Below are positions 1 through 6,376 of a stretch of 6,408 bases of DNA, piece after piece. Position numbers and translations under genes: made by a program. Source of the stretch: an uncultured Clostridium sp. (GTDB lineage: Bacteria > Bacillota > Clostridia > Lachnospirales > Lachnospiraceae). The notes beneath the pieces were generated by a model. That model did no database searches and was not told where the DNA came from. It saw only the letters and a list, made by a program, of their open reading frames with translations. How positions within the stretch are numbered: position 1 is the stretch's first letter; every line of letters begins with the position of its first letter. Location: positions 1-6,408 of the forward strand of contig CAJJLI010000131.1 of assembly GCA_905192625.1 (NCBI GenBank). Reading direction: 5' to 3'.

Positions 1-1038
1 ACAATGCATATCATACATTATAAGCATCTGCAATGGGATATGAAAGTATGGATTTCTTTGTAATGAAAATGCTTCGTTTAAACGGCCCAATTTTTCAAGA
101 CCTGTTGTCAATGCCGTCACTTTTGATAATTTACCCTGTAATTCTTTTAAATATTTTGAACGAAAGTTAGCTTCATCAATATATTTAATAATCTTATAGT
201 AACTACTAATTTTATCACAAAATTGATAGACCTTTTTCGTAACATCACTGTTTTTAAAACTAATATAATATGAAGTAACCAACTGAATTATTAATAAAAC
301 AAATAAGGCATTCATAGGAACACTCTTATTTAACACAAGTAAGAAAATAACAAAAGTCGATAACGGTAATAGAACTGCACACTTTTTTCCAAATGCCGAT
401 AGTAACTTTTTTTCCATCTGTAAAAATTCTAAAAAACTATCATACCAAGTTCTAGAATCTTTTCCATTCTTTAAACCAATCATCATACTTAATGTTTCAA
501 GCTCTAGTGCTAATTCTTCATTTTCCATGAATTCTTGTACAGCCTGTTGTTTATTAATTATATCCTGTGTATTATTGTGACCTTCCTTTAAATAAGTTGA
601 TAACCGTTTCCTACCTTCCTCCGTATTACAAACACTTAAATATTGAAATAAAGAATTTTCACCAAAAATATCAATGTCCTTTTCTACGAATGAATTATCA
701 TCTAAAAAATCCATTCCAGTGTCATCGAAAGTTGACCACTGATTCTTTTTACGATTGTTCTGTCTTAACAACACTTTTTGTTTTGCCTGCAGATACTCCT
801 TGTTTGCACTTAATTTCTCATACCAAGATAGTAATCCTATAAAGATGATACAACAACATAAAAATATTACAAAATATATAATTTTCTTATCTACGATGCT
901 AATAATAAACCCTAGGATACCAATCACGCTTACCAATAGACGAAGATTGGATACAATCCCTAGTTGTTTGTCTACCTTTTCATACTCTTTCTCTACCTCT
1001 AATCGTGCATTTTCAAATATAGACACTATTACCTCCAT
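1..1038 (-). CDS. Membrane-anchored MutS-family protein (N-terminal part, runs off the window)
   Basis: The first 346 residues are visible; the stop and the expected C-terminal MutS ATPase domain (Walker A/B) lie beyond the left edge. Seen: hydrophobic segments at about 33-49 and 53-72, a soluble stretch with DIDIFGENSLFQYL (121-134) followed by T139-EEGRKRLSTYL, a second hydrophobic pair at about 219-237 and 243-260, then a helical region ending NPYFHIPLQMLIMYDMHC. The 'DLDIFG-SLF-T-G-L' block and the 'NP-h-LLLWD-C' block are hallmarks of the MutS core/lever region in the membrane-spanning MutS-like proteins of Firmicutes and Bacteroidetes. These lack the mismatch-recognition domain I of true MutS, so a mismatch-repair role should not be assumed; the function is unknown. 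Start: ATG at 1038 has AAGGA six bases upstream, but an in-frame GTG at 1026 has a stronger GGAGG (1032-1036) five bases upstream, so the start may be either. It is separated from cdsA by a terminator, so it is probably its own unit. No clean promoter is visible in 1039-1173; the best pieces, TTGTCA or TTGAAT with TATGAT, have spacers of 14 or 19. Confidence 0.8.
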   Translation of the reverse strand, partial: MEVIVSIFENARLEVEKEYEKVDKQLGIVSNLRLLVSVIGILGFIISIVDKKIIYFVIFLCCCIIFIGLLSWYEKLSANKEYLQAKQKVLLRQNNRKKNQWSTFDDTGMDFLDDNSFVEKDIDIFGENSLFQYLSVCNTEEGRKRLSTYLKEGHNNTQDIINKQQAVQEFMENEELALELETLSMMIGLKNGKDSRTWYDSFLEFLQMEKKLLSAFGKKCAVLLPLSTFVIFLLVLNKSVPMNALFVLLIIQLVTSYYISFKNSDVTKKVYQFCDKISSYYKIIKYIDEANFRSKYLKELQGKLSKVTALTTGLEKLGRLNEAFSLQRNPYFHIPLQMLIMYDMHC

Positions 1039-1173
1039 AATAATTCCTTAATTAACACTTAAATCCATTGAATATAATAACAGATATGTAATATTCTAGT
1101 TATCATATTTGTTTGGGCATGTGACAATTCAATTCACTACTCTGAAATTTATTTTACATTAAATTTTCCTATA

Positions 1174-1223
1174 CAAAAAGGGCTAATACACAGAATCTAT
1201 GATTCAAAAGTGTAGTAACCCTT
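1174..1223 (-). terminator. Intrinsic terminator after cdsA
   Basis: Read on the minus strand, arm 1223-1210 (AAGGGTTACTACAC) pairs with arm 1191-1178 (GTGTATTAGCCCTT): 14 positions with one C-U mismatch and one G-U pair. The loop holds a further small GAATC/GATTC hairpin. The 3' arm runs into TTTTT (1179-1175). The U-run follows the stem only in the minus direction, so it ends cdsA transcription about 20 bases after the stop codon and separates cdsA from the MutS-like gene. Confidence 0.8.
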
Positions 1224-1240
1224 ATTAAAAAAGCCGTAAC

Positions 1241-2056
1241 CTATAAAATTTGCGCTAAATAAAATACAATCGGAGCAGTAAAAATAATACTATCAAAACG
1301 GTCTAAAATGCCGCCGTGTCCTGGAATTAATGTTCCGTAATCCTTAATATCATTGTTTCTCTTAATGGCAGATGCTGCTAAATCGCCGATCTGAGAGATA
1401 ATAGAGGAGCAGCCGCCGATGATAGCAAACGCTAGTTGCGGATATGTAACACCGCTTATGTTATTCTTAAATACCGTCGCAAATAAAAAGCCAAGCAATG
1501 CTGCACCTAAAATGCCGCTTATACTGCCTTCTATTGATTTCTTTGGACTTAAAACAGGTGCTAATCTATGCTTTCCTATTTTTCTACCCACAAGATAAGC
1601 ACATGTATCAGAACCCCATGCACCAATAAACGTCATCCAAACCAGAAATTCTCCACCTTCTAGAATTCTTACTCGGTAGATAAATGATAACATAATTGCA
1701 ACATAAAACAAACCAAAGAAAGTCATAGCTACTTGGTTTGACTCATATTTAGGAAAGCTAAATACATAAACGATCATGATACTTAATAAACTTGCGATTA
1801 CCAGTGGAAAAATAAAAGCCTCTTTGCCTAATAAGACAATTAAATAATAAATAATACAACTAATATATCCTACAAATGCAATCGTTTTTTTATGCATATC
1901 TAAGATTCGATACAATTCCATCAATCCAATCAACGAAATTGCTAAAGTAATTCCAAACAATACATAACCGCCTAGAATCAAGGCAGTAACCGCTATCACC
2001 ATTAAAATACAAGAACTGCGAAAACGAACCCAAAACGAATTATCCTTTTGTGACAT
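1241..2056 (-). CDS. cdsA: Phosphatidate cytidylyltransferase (CDP-diglyceride synthase)
   Basis: Makes CDP-diacylglycerol from phosphatidic acid and CTP at the cytoplasmic membrane, the branch point for phospholipid synthesis. The 271 residues fit the family. Several hydrophobic segments span about 15-130 and 180-220, with another at the C-terminus (257-271). The family signature is intact: W147-GSDTCAYLVGRKIGKH, then S170-PKKSIEGS, and near the end S221-QIGDLAASAIKR followed by D236-IKDYGTLIPGHGGILDRFDS, which carries the conserved acidic metal-binding residues. The ATG overlaps the uppS stop by one base (TAATG), and its Shine-Dalgarno GGAGG (2067-2063, spacing 6) lies inside the last uppS codons, so translation is probably coupled. 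It is the last gene of its unit: a terminator follows, where many genomes continue to dxr and rseP. Confidence 0.97.
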   Translation of the reverse strand: MSQKDNSFWVRFRSSCILMVIAVTALILGGYVLFGITLAISLIGLMELYRILDMHKKTIAFVGYISCIIYYLIVLLGKEAFIFPLVIASLLSIMIVYVFSFPKYESNQVAMTFFGLFYVAIMLSFIYRVRILEGGEFLVWMTFIGAWGSDTCAYLVGRKIGKHRLAPVLSPKKSIEGSISGILGAALLGFLFATVFKNNISGVTYPQLAFAIIGGCSSIISQIGDLAASAIKRNNDIKDYGTLIPGHGGILDRFDSIIFTAPIVFYLAQIL

Positions 2057-2778
2057 TACAATCCTCCAAATCTTCTCTCACGACCGTTATAATACTCAAT
2101 CGCTTTTATAAGCTCCTTCTTATCAAAATCTGGCCATAATACATCAGGAAAATAAAATTCTGCATATGCTAATTGCCACAACATAAAGTTCGATAAGCGT
2201 TGCTCTCCACTGGTACGAATTAACAAGTCTGGATCTGGAATACCTTTTGTGTCCAATGCATTGGAAAAGTCGACTTCTGATAAGTTATCAATATCAAGCT
2301 TCCCTTCCTTACATGCTTTTGCAATTGCTTTTGTTGCACGAAGAATTTCGTCTCGTCCGCCATAATTAAGTGCAACCTGAAAATTAAGACCAGTATAATG
2401 TGCAGACCCCTCTTCTAATATACGTATCTTTTCTTGCATATCTGGAGCCAAACGTTCCACATCTCCAATGATACGAACTCGCATATTATTCCTTTCACAT
2501 TTCTCAAGACTTTGATCCAAGAAATCGCGGAGTATTTTCATCAATGCCTCTACTTCTGAATCTGGTCTTGACCAATTTTCAGTAGAAAATGCGTATACAG
2601 TAACATATTTAATCCCAAGCTCCCAAGCATCTTTACATATTTTTTCAAGTATCTTACTACCTTGAGAATGACCAAAATTTCTTGGCATCATACGTTTTTT
2701 TGCCCATCTTCCATTCCCGTCCATAATAATACCTACATGTGTTGGAATTTTTAACTCTTTTTCAAGTTCTTTTGCCAT
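2056..2778 (-). CDS. uppS: Undecaprenyl diphosphate synthase (cis-prenyltransferase, UPP synthase)
   Basis: Adds isopentenyl units in cis to farnesyl diphosphate to give undecaprenyl diphosphate, the lipid carrier for peptidoglycan and other wall polymers; a soluble, membrane-associated homodimer. The 240 residues are typical. Motifs seen: HVGIIMDGNGRWA (14-26) with the Mg-binding Asp20 and Arg24, FGHSQG (35-40), TVYAFSTENW (60-69), NYGGRDEI (138-145), and the block DPDLLIRTSGEQRLSNFMLW (182-201) leading to YAEFYF, with the conserved arginines and serine that bind the second substrate's diphosphate. The C-terminus RRFGGL is the usual family end. Start ATG 2778 has AGAGAGG (2792-2786) seven bases upstream; a small hairpin could mask this site (2786-2805). 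It overlaps cdsA by one base downstream. A 224-base gap from frr with its own promoter candidate suggests partly independent expression. Confidence 0.98.
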   Translation of the reverse strand: MAKELEKELKIPTHVGIIMDGNGRWAKKRMMPRNFGHSQGSKILEKICKDAWELGIKYVTVYAFSTENWSRPDSEVEALMKILRDFLDQSLEKCERNNMRVRIIGDVERLAPDMQEKIRILEEGSAHYTGLNFQVALNYGGRDEILRATKAIAKACKEGKLDIDNLSEVDFSNALDTKGIPDPDLLIRTSGEQRLSNFMLWQLAYAEFYFPDVLWPDFDKKELIKAIEYYNGRERRFGGL

Positions 2779-2785
2779 ACTAAAA

Positions 2786-2805
2786 CCTCTCTATAATAAA
2801 AGAGG
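2786..2805 (-). promoter_or_regulatory. Possible Shine-Dalgarno-masking hairpin of uppS
   Basis: On the minus strand CCTCT (2805-2801) is complementary to AGAGG (2790-2786), the 3' part of the uppS Shine-Dalgarno, with a 10-base loop. The same CCTCT also forms the foot of the long hairpin at 2801-2854, so the two foldings compete. The pairing is short (5 bp), and regulation is inference. Confidence 0.35.
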
Positions 2806-2854
2806 CCGTTGCAATATATTTATCACAATGAAAATATATTTTGCAACAGCTCCT
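2794..2854 (-). terminator. Long hairpin with short U-rich tail between frr and uppS (terminator or attenuator)
   Basis: On the minus strand AGGAGCTGTTGCAA (2854-2841), a two-base bulge, then TATATTT (2838-2832) pairs with AAATATA (2821-2815) and TTGCAACGGCCTCT (2814-2801): about 21 paired positions with one A-C mismatch and two G-U pairs around a 10-base loop. TTTTATTAT follows, a modest U-tract. This could end frr transcripts or attenuate transcription into uppS, whose ATG is only 23 bases beyond the stem. Mostly A-U in the upper half. Confidence 0.55.
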
Positions 2855-2950
2855 TTCGTAATTTAACAATAGTATACTTCATTCATGATAATTTAGTACT
2901 ATGCTATTGAAGCTTTTTTGTACTATTCTTATTTTATACTATCAATGCAT

Positions 2951-2978
2951 ACTATAATCACATGCTAATCGTGTACAA
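2951..2978 (-). promoter_or_regulatory. Candidate sigma-A promoter for uppS-cdsA
   Basis: TTGTAC (2978-2973), a 16-base spacer and TATAGT (2956-2951), just after the frr stop codon. The -10 matches 5 of 6 and the -35 only 3 of 6. A second weak option, TTGATA-17-TACAAA, lies slightly downstream. A start here would give a leader of about 165 bases containing the hairpins before uppS. Between this site and the hairpin (2855-2950) I see only AT-rich sequence and short chance repeats. Confidence 0.4.
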
Positions 2979-3002
2979 TTTGAATATAAGATATTGTTAT
3001 AA

Positions 3003-3557
3003 TTATACTGTAAGCACTTCTTTAGACTTATCTTCCATTGCCTTATCAATTTCAGCAATAAATTTATCTGTAACTTTTTGAATTTCATCTTCGATTTGCT
3101 TTTGCTCATCTTCAGAGATTTCATTTGCTTTACTTGCTTTTTTAATTGCATCATTTGCATCTCTACGGATGTTACGAATTGCAACTTTCGCATTCTCAGC
3201 TTTTTTCTTAACGTCTTTTACTAATTCTTTTCTTCTATCTTCGGTAAGCTCAGGGAATACTAAACGAATAATTTTACCATCATTGCTTGGAGTTAAACCA
3301 ATATCAGAAGTTAAGATAGCTTTTTCGATATCTTTTATTAACTTTGATTCCCAAGGTTGAATCTGAATAACTCTTGCTTCTGGTACAGAAATATTAGCAA
3401 CAGATTGTAAATTAGATGGTTGTCCATAATAATCAATACGAATCTTATCTAATACATGTGGGTTTGCTCTTCCTGCTCTGATTCCTACATACTCTTCTCT
3501 TAAGGAATCTACTGATTTCTGCATTTTGCTTTCAAATGGTTTAATTCTTTCATTCAT
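3003..3557 (-). CDS. frr: Ribosome recycling factor
   Basis: Splits post-termination ribosomes together with EF-G, in the cytoplasm. The 184 residues match the usual length of about 185. The expected order is present: an N-terminal helix (1-29) with LREEYVGIRAGRANP (19-33), the beta-rich domain II (about 30-104) with PEARVIQIQPWE and GLTPSNDGKIIRL, then the long helical hairpin containing PELTEDRRKELVK and IRNIRRDAND, whose conserved arginine contacts rRNA in characterised homologues. ATG 3557 has GGAGG (3570-3566) eight bases upstream, and that GGAGG overlaps the pyrH stop codon TAG. The 12-base gap to pyrH indicates one transcript and probable translational coupling. Downstream is a 224-base gap before uppS. 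Confidence 0.98.
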   Translation of the reverse strand: MNERIKPFESKMQKSVDSLREEYVGIRAGRANPHVLDKIRIDYYGQPSNLQSVANISVPEARVIQIQPWESKLIKDIEKAILTSDIGLTPSNDGKIIRLVFPELTEDRRKELVKDVKKKAENAKVAIRNIRRDANDAIKKASKANEISEDEQKQIEDEIQKVTDKFIAEIDKAMEDKSKEVLTV

Positions 3558-3569
3558 ATTTCTATCCTC

Positions 3570-4274
3570 CTAATTTGTTACAACGGTACCTGTACAATTT
3601 TTCTTAACATTATTTACTATACTATCTTCTTCATTTAGAGAAAATACTAAAATGTTCATATTATTTTCCATACACATAACAGTTGCTGTTAAATCCATTA
3701 TTGCCAATTTCTTTTCTAATAACTCTTCAAAGCTAACTGTATCGTATTTCTTTGCATTTGGATTCTGTTTTGGATCACTGTCGTACACTCCATCAACAGC
3801 ACGTGCCATTAAGATTACATCTGTTTCAAGTTCAATTGCACGTAAAGCAGTTGCTGTATCTGTTGAAAAGTAAGGGTGTCCTGTACCACCGGCTAAGAAT
3901 ATAACCTTTTTTTCTTTTAGATATTCATTTGCTTTATCCTTGGAGAATAATTCTGTCATGCTACCACAAGCAAATGGTGTAAGAACTGCTGTGTCCATTC
4001 CTACGAATCTAAAAATTTCAGATACGTAAATACAGTTCATTACTGTAGCAAGCATTCCGATTTGATCTGCTTTTGTACGATCGATGGTCTCACTGCTTCT
4101 ACCACGCCAAAAATTACCTCCACCAATAACTATCGCTACTTCAACACCATCATCCACTAATTCTTTTACTTGTTTTGCAACACCAATACAAGTTTGTTCA
4201 TCAAAACCTGTTTTTTTGTCACCTGCAAGTGCTTCTCCACTTAACTTAAGTAATACTCTGTTATATTTTTTCAT
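3570..4274 (-). CDS. pyrH: Uridylate kinase (UMP kinase)
   Basis: Phosphorylates UMP to UDP with ATP; the bacterial hexameric enzyme of the amino-acid kinase fold, cytoplasmic and usually essential. The 234 residues are full length. Motifs: RVLLKLSGEAL (6-16) with the phosphate-binding Lys10 and GEAL, VIGGGNFWRGR (49-59), D65-RTKADQIGMLATVMN (UMP-binding region), FLAGGTGHPYFSTDTA (126-141), and the ATP-side segment DGVYDSDP (161-168), followed by MDLTATVMCMENN (193-205). ATG 4274 has GGAGG (4285-4281) six bases upstream. It leads the pyrH-frr pair. Upstream is a 519-base gap with a promoter and long leader; the gene usually found there, tsf, is not in the window. Confidence 0.98.
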   Translation of the reverse strand: MKKYNRVLLKLSGEALAGDKKTGFDEQTCIGVAKQVKELVDDGVEVAIVIGGGNFWRGRSSETIDRTKADQIGMLATVMNCIYVSEIFRFVGMDTAVLTPFACGSMTELFSKDKANEYLKEKKVIFLAGGTGHPYFSTDTATALRAIELETDVILMARAVDGVYDSDPKQNPNAKKYDTVSFEELLEKKLAIMDLTATVMCMENNMNILVFSLNEEDSIVNNVKKNCTGTVVTN

Positions 4275-4292
4275 AATAATCCTCCATGCGTC

Positions 4293-4324
4293 TATTCAAT
4301 TTATGTAAGTAAGGAAATTGAATA
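4293..4324 (-). promoter_or_regulatory. Perfect hairpin in the pyrH leader
   Basis: On the minus strand TATTCAATTT (4324-4315) and AAATTGAATA (4302-4293) form a perfect 10-bp stem with a 12-base loop, ending seven bases before the pyrH GGAGG. There is no U-tract, so it is not a terminator. The loop-side CCTT could in principle touch the Shine-Dalgarno. A role in translation control or mRNA stability is inference. I recognise no known riboswitch class in the leader (4275-4492). Confidence 0.4.
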
Positions 4325-4498
4325 TGGCATATTTGTTTCGGCTCTAATAATTACTATCTGCCTTTATTCTTTGTACTTTCGTTTGAATAGTAATTTCGAA
4401 AATACATCCCAAACGATTGTATCATATCTTTTGTACAATTTCTACTTTAATTTGCTATAGAATGCTCTTAATTTATAGTTTGTTAAATATATATTATA

Positions 4499-4527
4499 AT
4501 CATATACAAGTTATCAACTTTTGTAAA
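4499..4527 (-). promoter_or_regulatory. Candidate sigma-A promoter of pyrH-frr
   Basis: TTTACA (4527-4522), exactly 17 bases, then TATGAT (4504-4499): 5 of 6 matches in each box. The expected start near 4492 gives a leader of about 218 bases. A palindrome, AAGTT-GAT-AACTT (4520-4508), fills most of the spacer and could be an operator. The rest of the gap, 4528-4630, shows only AT-rich sequence with a weak 7-bp inverted repeat near 4579-4603. Confidence 0.6.
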
Positions 4528-4630
4528 GTGGGTTTTCTTTTTGTTTAAAAATATTAGTTGCCTACAATCTATCCAACCAATGTAACCGCTATTAAATTAC
4601 ATTAAAAATTCAATCACTGGCTCTTTTATG

Positions 4631-4686
4631 AAATAAAAAAAGCTTCATAAAGGTCATTAAATAATCTCTGACCCTTATGAAGCTTT
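4631..4686 (-). terminator. Strong intrinsic terminator of the flotillin gene
   Basis: On the minus strand AAAGCTTCATAAGGGTCA (4686-4669) pairs along all 18 positions (one G-U) with TGACCTTTATGAAGCTTT (4656-4639), loop of 12, followed by an uninterrupted T-run to 4635 and then ATTT. The G-U appears as an A-C mismatch on the plus strand, which also lacks a T-run, so the direction is minus. It lies 108 bases after the flotillin stop and insulates it from pyrH. Bases 4687-4793 hold nothing else I recognise. Confidence 0.92.
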
Positions 4687-4793
4687 CACTGCATTTAATC
4701 AATGCTATTTTAAAAATCACTTTGTAAACTTACTTTGAAAAATTAACTTCGTGAAACAAACTTATTATACTTTATACTTATTTATAAAATAGC

Positions 4794-6329
4794 TTATTCA
4801 TTCTTACTTTGTGTTGGTACTATTTTATCAATTGCTTCCACTAATTCTGGATTCGCATTGATGTTAATGTTCTTGGTTACTTGCGCATCATAGCCTTTCG
4901 CTTTTACTATGTCACCAAGATCAATGCCCGTTACCTCTTTTAAAGATTCAAATACTTGCGTCATTACTCCTGTTACATTCCCAGCAACATTGGATACTCC
5001 ACCCGTTCCATTTCCACCGTCCATAATTACAATCTTATCAATTTGTGACAATGGTTGTGCAATCTTTCCAGCAACATCAGGCAATACTTGAATTAACATT
5101 TCTGCAACAGCAGCACTTGAATATTTCTGGTAAGCTTCTGCCTTCTTCTCCATTGCTTCTGCTTCTGCAAGACCCTTCGCACGAATCGATTCCGCTTCTG
5201 CAAGACCTTTTTGACTAATAACATCCGCTTCCGCTTGACCAGTCTTCTTAATTGCTTCAGACTCTGCAATGGCACGTAAACGTTTTGCTTCTGCATCTGC
5301 CTCTGCAAATTTTTTCTGTGCTTCTGCTTGTGCCTCTGCTTCTGCGATTTTACGGTACTTTTCTGCATCTGCAATATTTTGTTGCTTTTCACGATCTGCT
5401 CTTGCAGGTTCAACAACATCTGCACGTAAGCTTTCTTTAATACGTTCTGCTTGCTTTTGAGCAAGTTCTATATTTTTCTGCTCTTTGATAATTTGAATCT
5501 GTACCTGTGCAGCTTCAATGTCTTTTTGACGCTCTTGCTTTAATAACTCTGCATCTAATTGTGCAGTTACTACTTCTTTAAATGTAATGTTCTTTTGAAT
5601 TTCATAAGCAGCATCTGCTTTGGCTTTTGCAGCTTGCTGTTCCTGCATATAAGCAGCTTCTTGCACTTCTTTTAACTTCGTTGCTTCTGCAATCTCTGTT
5701 TCTGCTTGTAATCTTGCTTGTTCACCGGCACGTCTTGCTTTCGAAGTTTCAATCTGAGTTTCACGATTTGCTTCTGCTTTCGCAATTTCTGCATCTTTTT
5801 TCTTCTCAGCAATTTGTTTCACACCAAGTGCTTGTATGTAACCATTGCTATCGTTAATGTCCTTAATCGTAAATACTTTAACTTCAAGACCCATTTCACC
5901 AAGCTCTGTTCCAACTACTTCCTGAACTTTAGATGAAAATGTTTCTCTATCACGGTAAATATCTTCAACCGTCATAGTGGATACTATTTCACGAAGTTTA
6001 CCTTCTAATACATTCGTTGCAGTATTTCGAATGGACTGCTCGATTTGCATTTCATTTCTTCCCGTAAACTGCTCAATCGCATTAAAAATTGAATTTGTTT
6101 CATTCTTTACTTTAATAACCGCTGTACCTACCACTGCGATTGGTACACCCTGTGAGGACATACTCTCATCTGTTGATACATCAATTTGAATATTACCAAG
6201 TGAAATGTAATCAACTCTTTGTAAGATAGGGATTACAAGTCCACCACCGCCTGTGATGATTTTCTTCTTCGTACCAGTTACTACTGCTGCCTTATCTTGT
6301 GGCACCTTCTTCCACATAGATAGTAACAC
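4794..6329 (-). CDS. Flotillin-like SPFH/band 7 membrane scaffold protein (5' end probably frameshifted)
   Basis: Flotillins oligomerise on the inner face of the membrane and organise lipid/protein microdomains. Seen in 511 residues: WKKVPQDKAAVVTG (6-19), the usual entry to the SPFH domain (about 5-170, including ITGGGG and GVPIAVVGTAVIKV); a long Ala/Glu-rich coiled coil (about 172-405) with three 11-residue repeats at 364-396; and the flotillin C-terminal region AVAEMLIQVLPDVAGKIAQP (407-426), followed by IDKIVIMDGG and a Gly/Asn-rich tail. The GTG at 6329 is the first usual start codon in this frame but has no Shine-Dalgarno at useful distance, and it leaves out a hydrophobic stretch, VGIVVIVSV, coded just upstream in the same frame. 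A well-placed ATG at 6376 lies in another frame (see 6350-6376). The true gene therefore probably begins at 6376. The frequent partner nfeD, if present, lies outside the window. Homologues are called FloT/FloA or YqiK; I cannot choose a symbol. Confidence 0.9.
   Translation of the reverse strand: MLLSMWKKVPQDKAAVVTGTKKKIITGGGGLVIPILQRVDYISLGNIQIDVSTDESMSSQGVPIAVVGTAVIKVKNETNSIFNAIEQFTGRNEMQIEQSIRNTATNVLEGKLREIVSTMTVEDIYRDRETFSSKVQEVVGTELGEMGLEVKVFTIKDINDSNGYIQALGVKQIAEKKKDAEIAKAEANRETQIETSKARRAGEQARLQAETEIAEATKLKEVQEAAYMQEQQAAKAKADAAYEIQKNITFKEVVTAQLDAELLKQERQKDIEAAQVQIQIIKEQKNIELAQKQAERIKESLRADVVEPARADREKQQNIADAEKYRKIAEAEAQAEAQKKFAEADAEAKRLRAIAESEAIKKTGQAEADVISQKGLAEAESIRAKGLAEAEAMEKKAEAYQKYSSAAVAEMLIQVLPDVAGKIAQPLSQIDKIVIMDGGNGTGGVSNVAGNVTGVMTQVFESLKEVTGIDLGDIVKAKGYDAQVTKNININANPELVEAIDKIVPTQSKNE
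5142..5240 (-). repeat. Three tandem 33-bp repeats inside the flotillin coiled coil
   Basis: Residues 364-374 GQAEADVISQK, 375-385 GLAEAESIRAK and 386-396 GLAEAEAMEKK follow a GxAEAxxxxxK pattern with a period of 11 residues. The DNA also repeats at 33 bases (a 12-base identity, TTCTGCAAGACC on the plus strand, recurs near 5163 and 5196). An 11-residue period fits a right-handed or near-straight coiled coil. This is a normal feature of flotillin stalks. Confidence 0.8.
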
Positions 6330-6349
6330 ACTAACAATTACGACAATTC

Positions 6350-6376
6350 CTACCCTTGTTCTAATTGTTCTTCCAT
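6350..6376 (-). pseudogene. Likely true 5' end of the flotillin gene, out of frame with its body
   Basis: ATG at 6376 has GGAGA seven bases upstream, the best ribosome site near the flotillin. It reads MEEQLEQG and stops at TAG (6352-6350). The flotillin frame is open from just after a TAA near 6386 and encodes a hydrophobic VGIVVIVSVLLSMW before the body, but contains only ATT as possible start codons upstream of GTG 6329. One extra G in the GGG run (6355-6353) would join them as MEEQLEQG-VGIVVIVSV in one frame. The alternative is a real eight-residue leader peptide ending 20 bases before the GTG. Confidence 0.55.

Noticed and set aside
567..1051. Plus-strand ORFs of 91 and 98 residues opposite the MutS-like gene
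   Set aside because: They are antisense to a clearly recognisable coding frame and have no recognisable family features.
1084..1130. Possible promoter for the MutS-like gene (TTGTCA or TTGAAT with TATGAT)
   Set aside because: Spacers of 14 or 19 bases are outside or at the edge of the usual range; not strong enough to list.
2880..2922. Short inverted repeat TAGTAC/GTACTA in the frr-uppS gap
   Set aside because: Only six bases with a 20-base loop in AT-rich DNA; expected by chance.
2801..2981. T-box or other known riboswitch ahead of uppS
   Set aside because: The conserved T-box antiterminator sequence and any other riboswitch core I know are absent.
2942..3193. 83-residue minus-strand ORF overlapping the end of frr
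   Set aside because: It lies inside frr in another frame, is a Lys/Met/Leu-rich low-complexity shadow, and has no convincing ribosome site.
5093..5464. Antisense and alternate-frame ORFs within the flotillin coiled coil (Lys/Gln-rich or Ala/Ser-rich)
   Set aside because: They are by-products of the repetitive GCA/GAA-rich codons of the coiled coil; no ribosome sites or recognisable domains.
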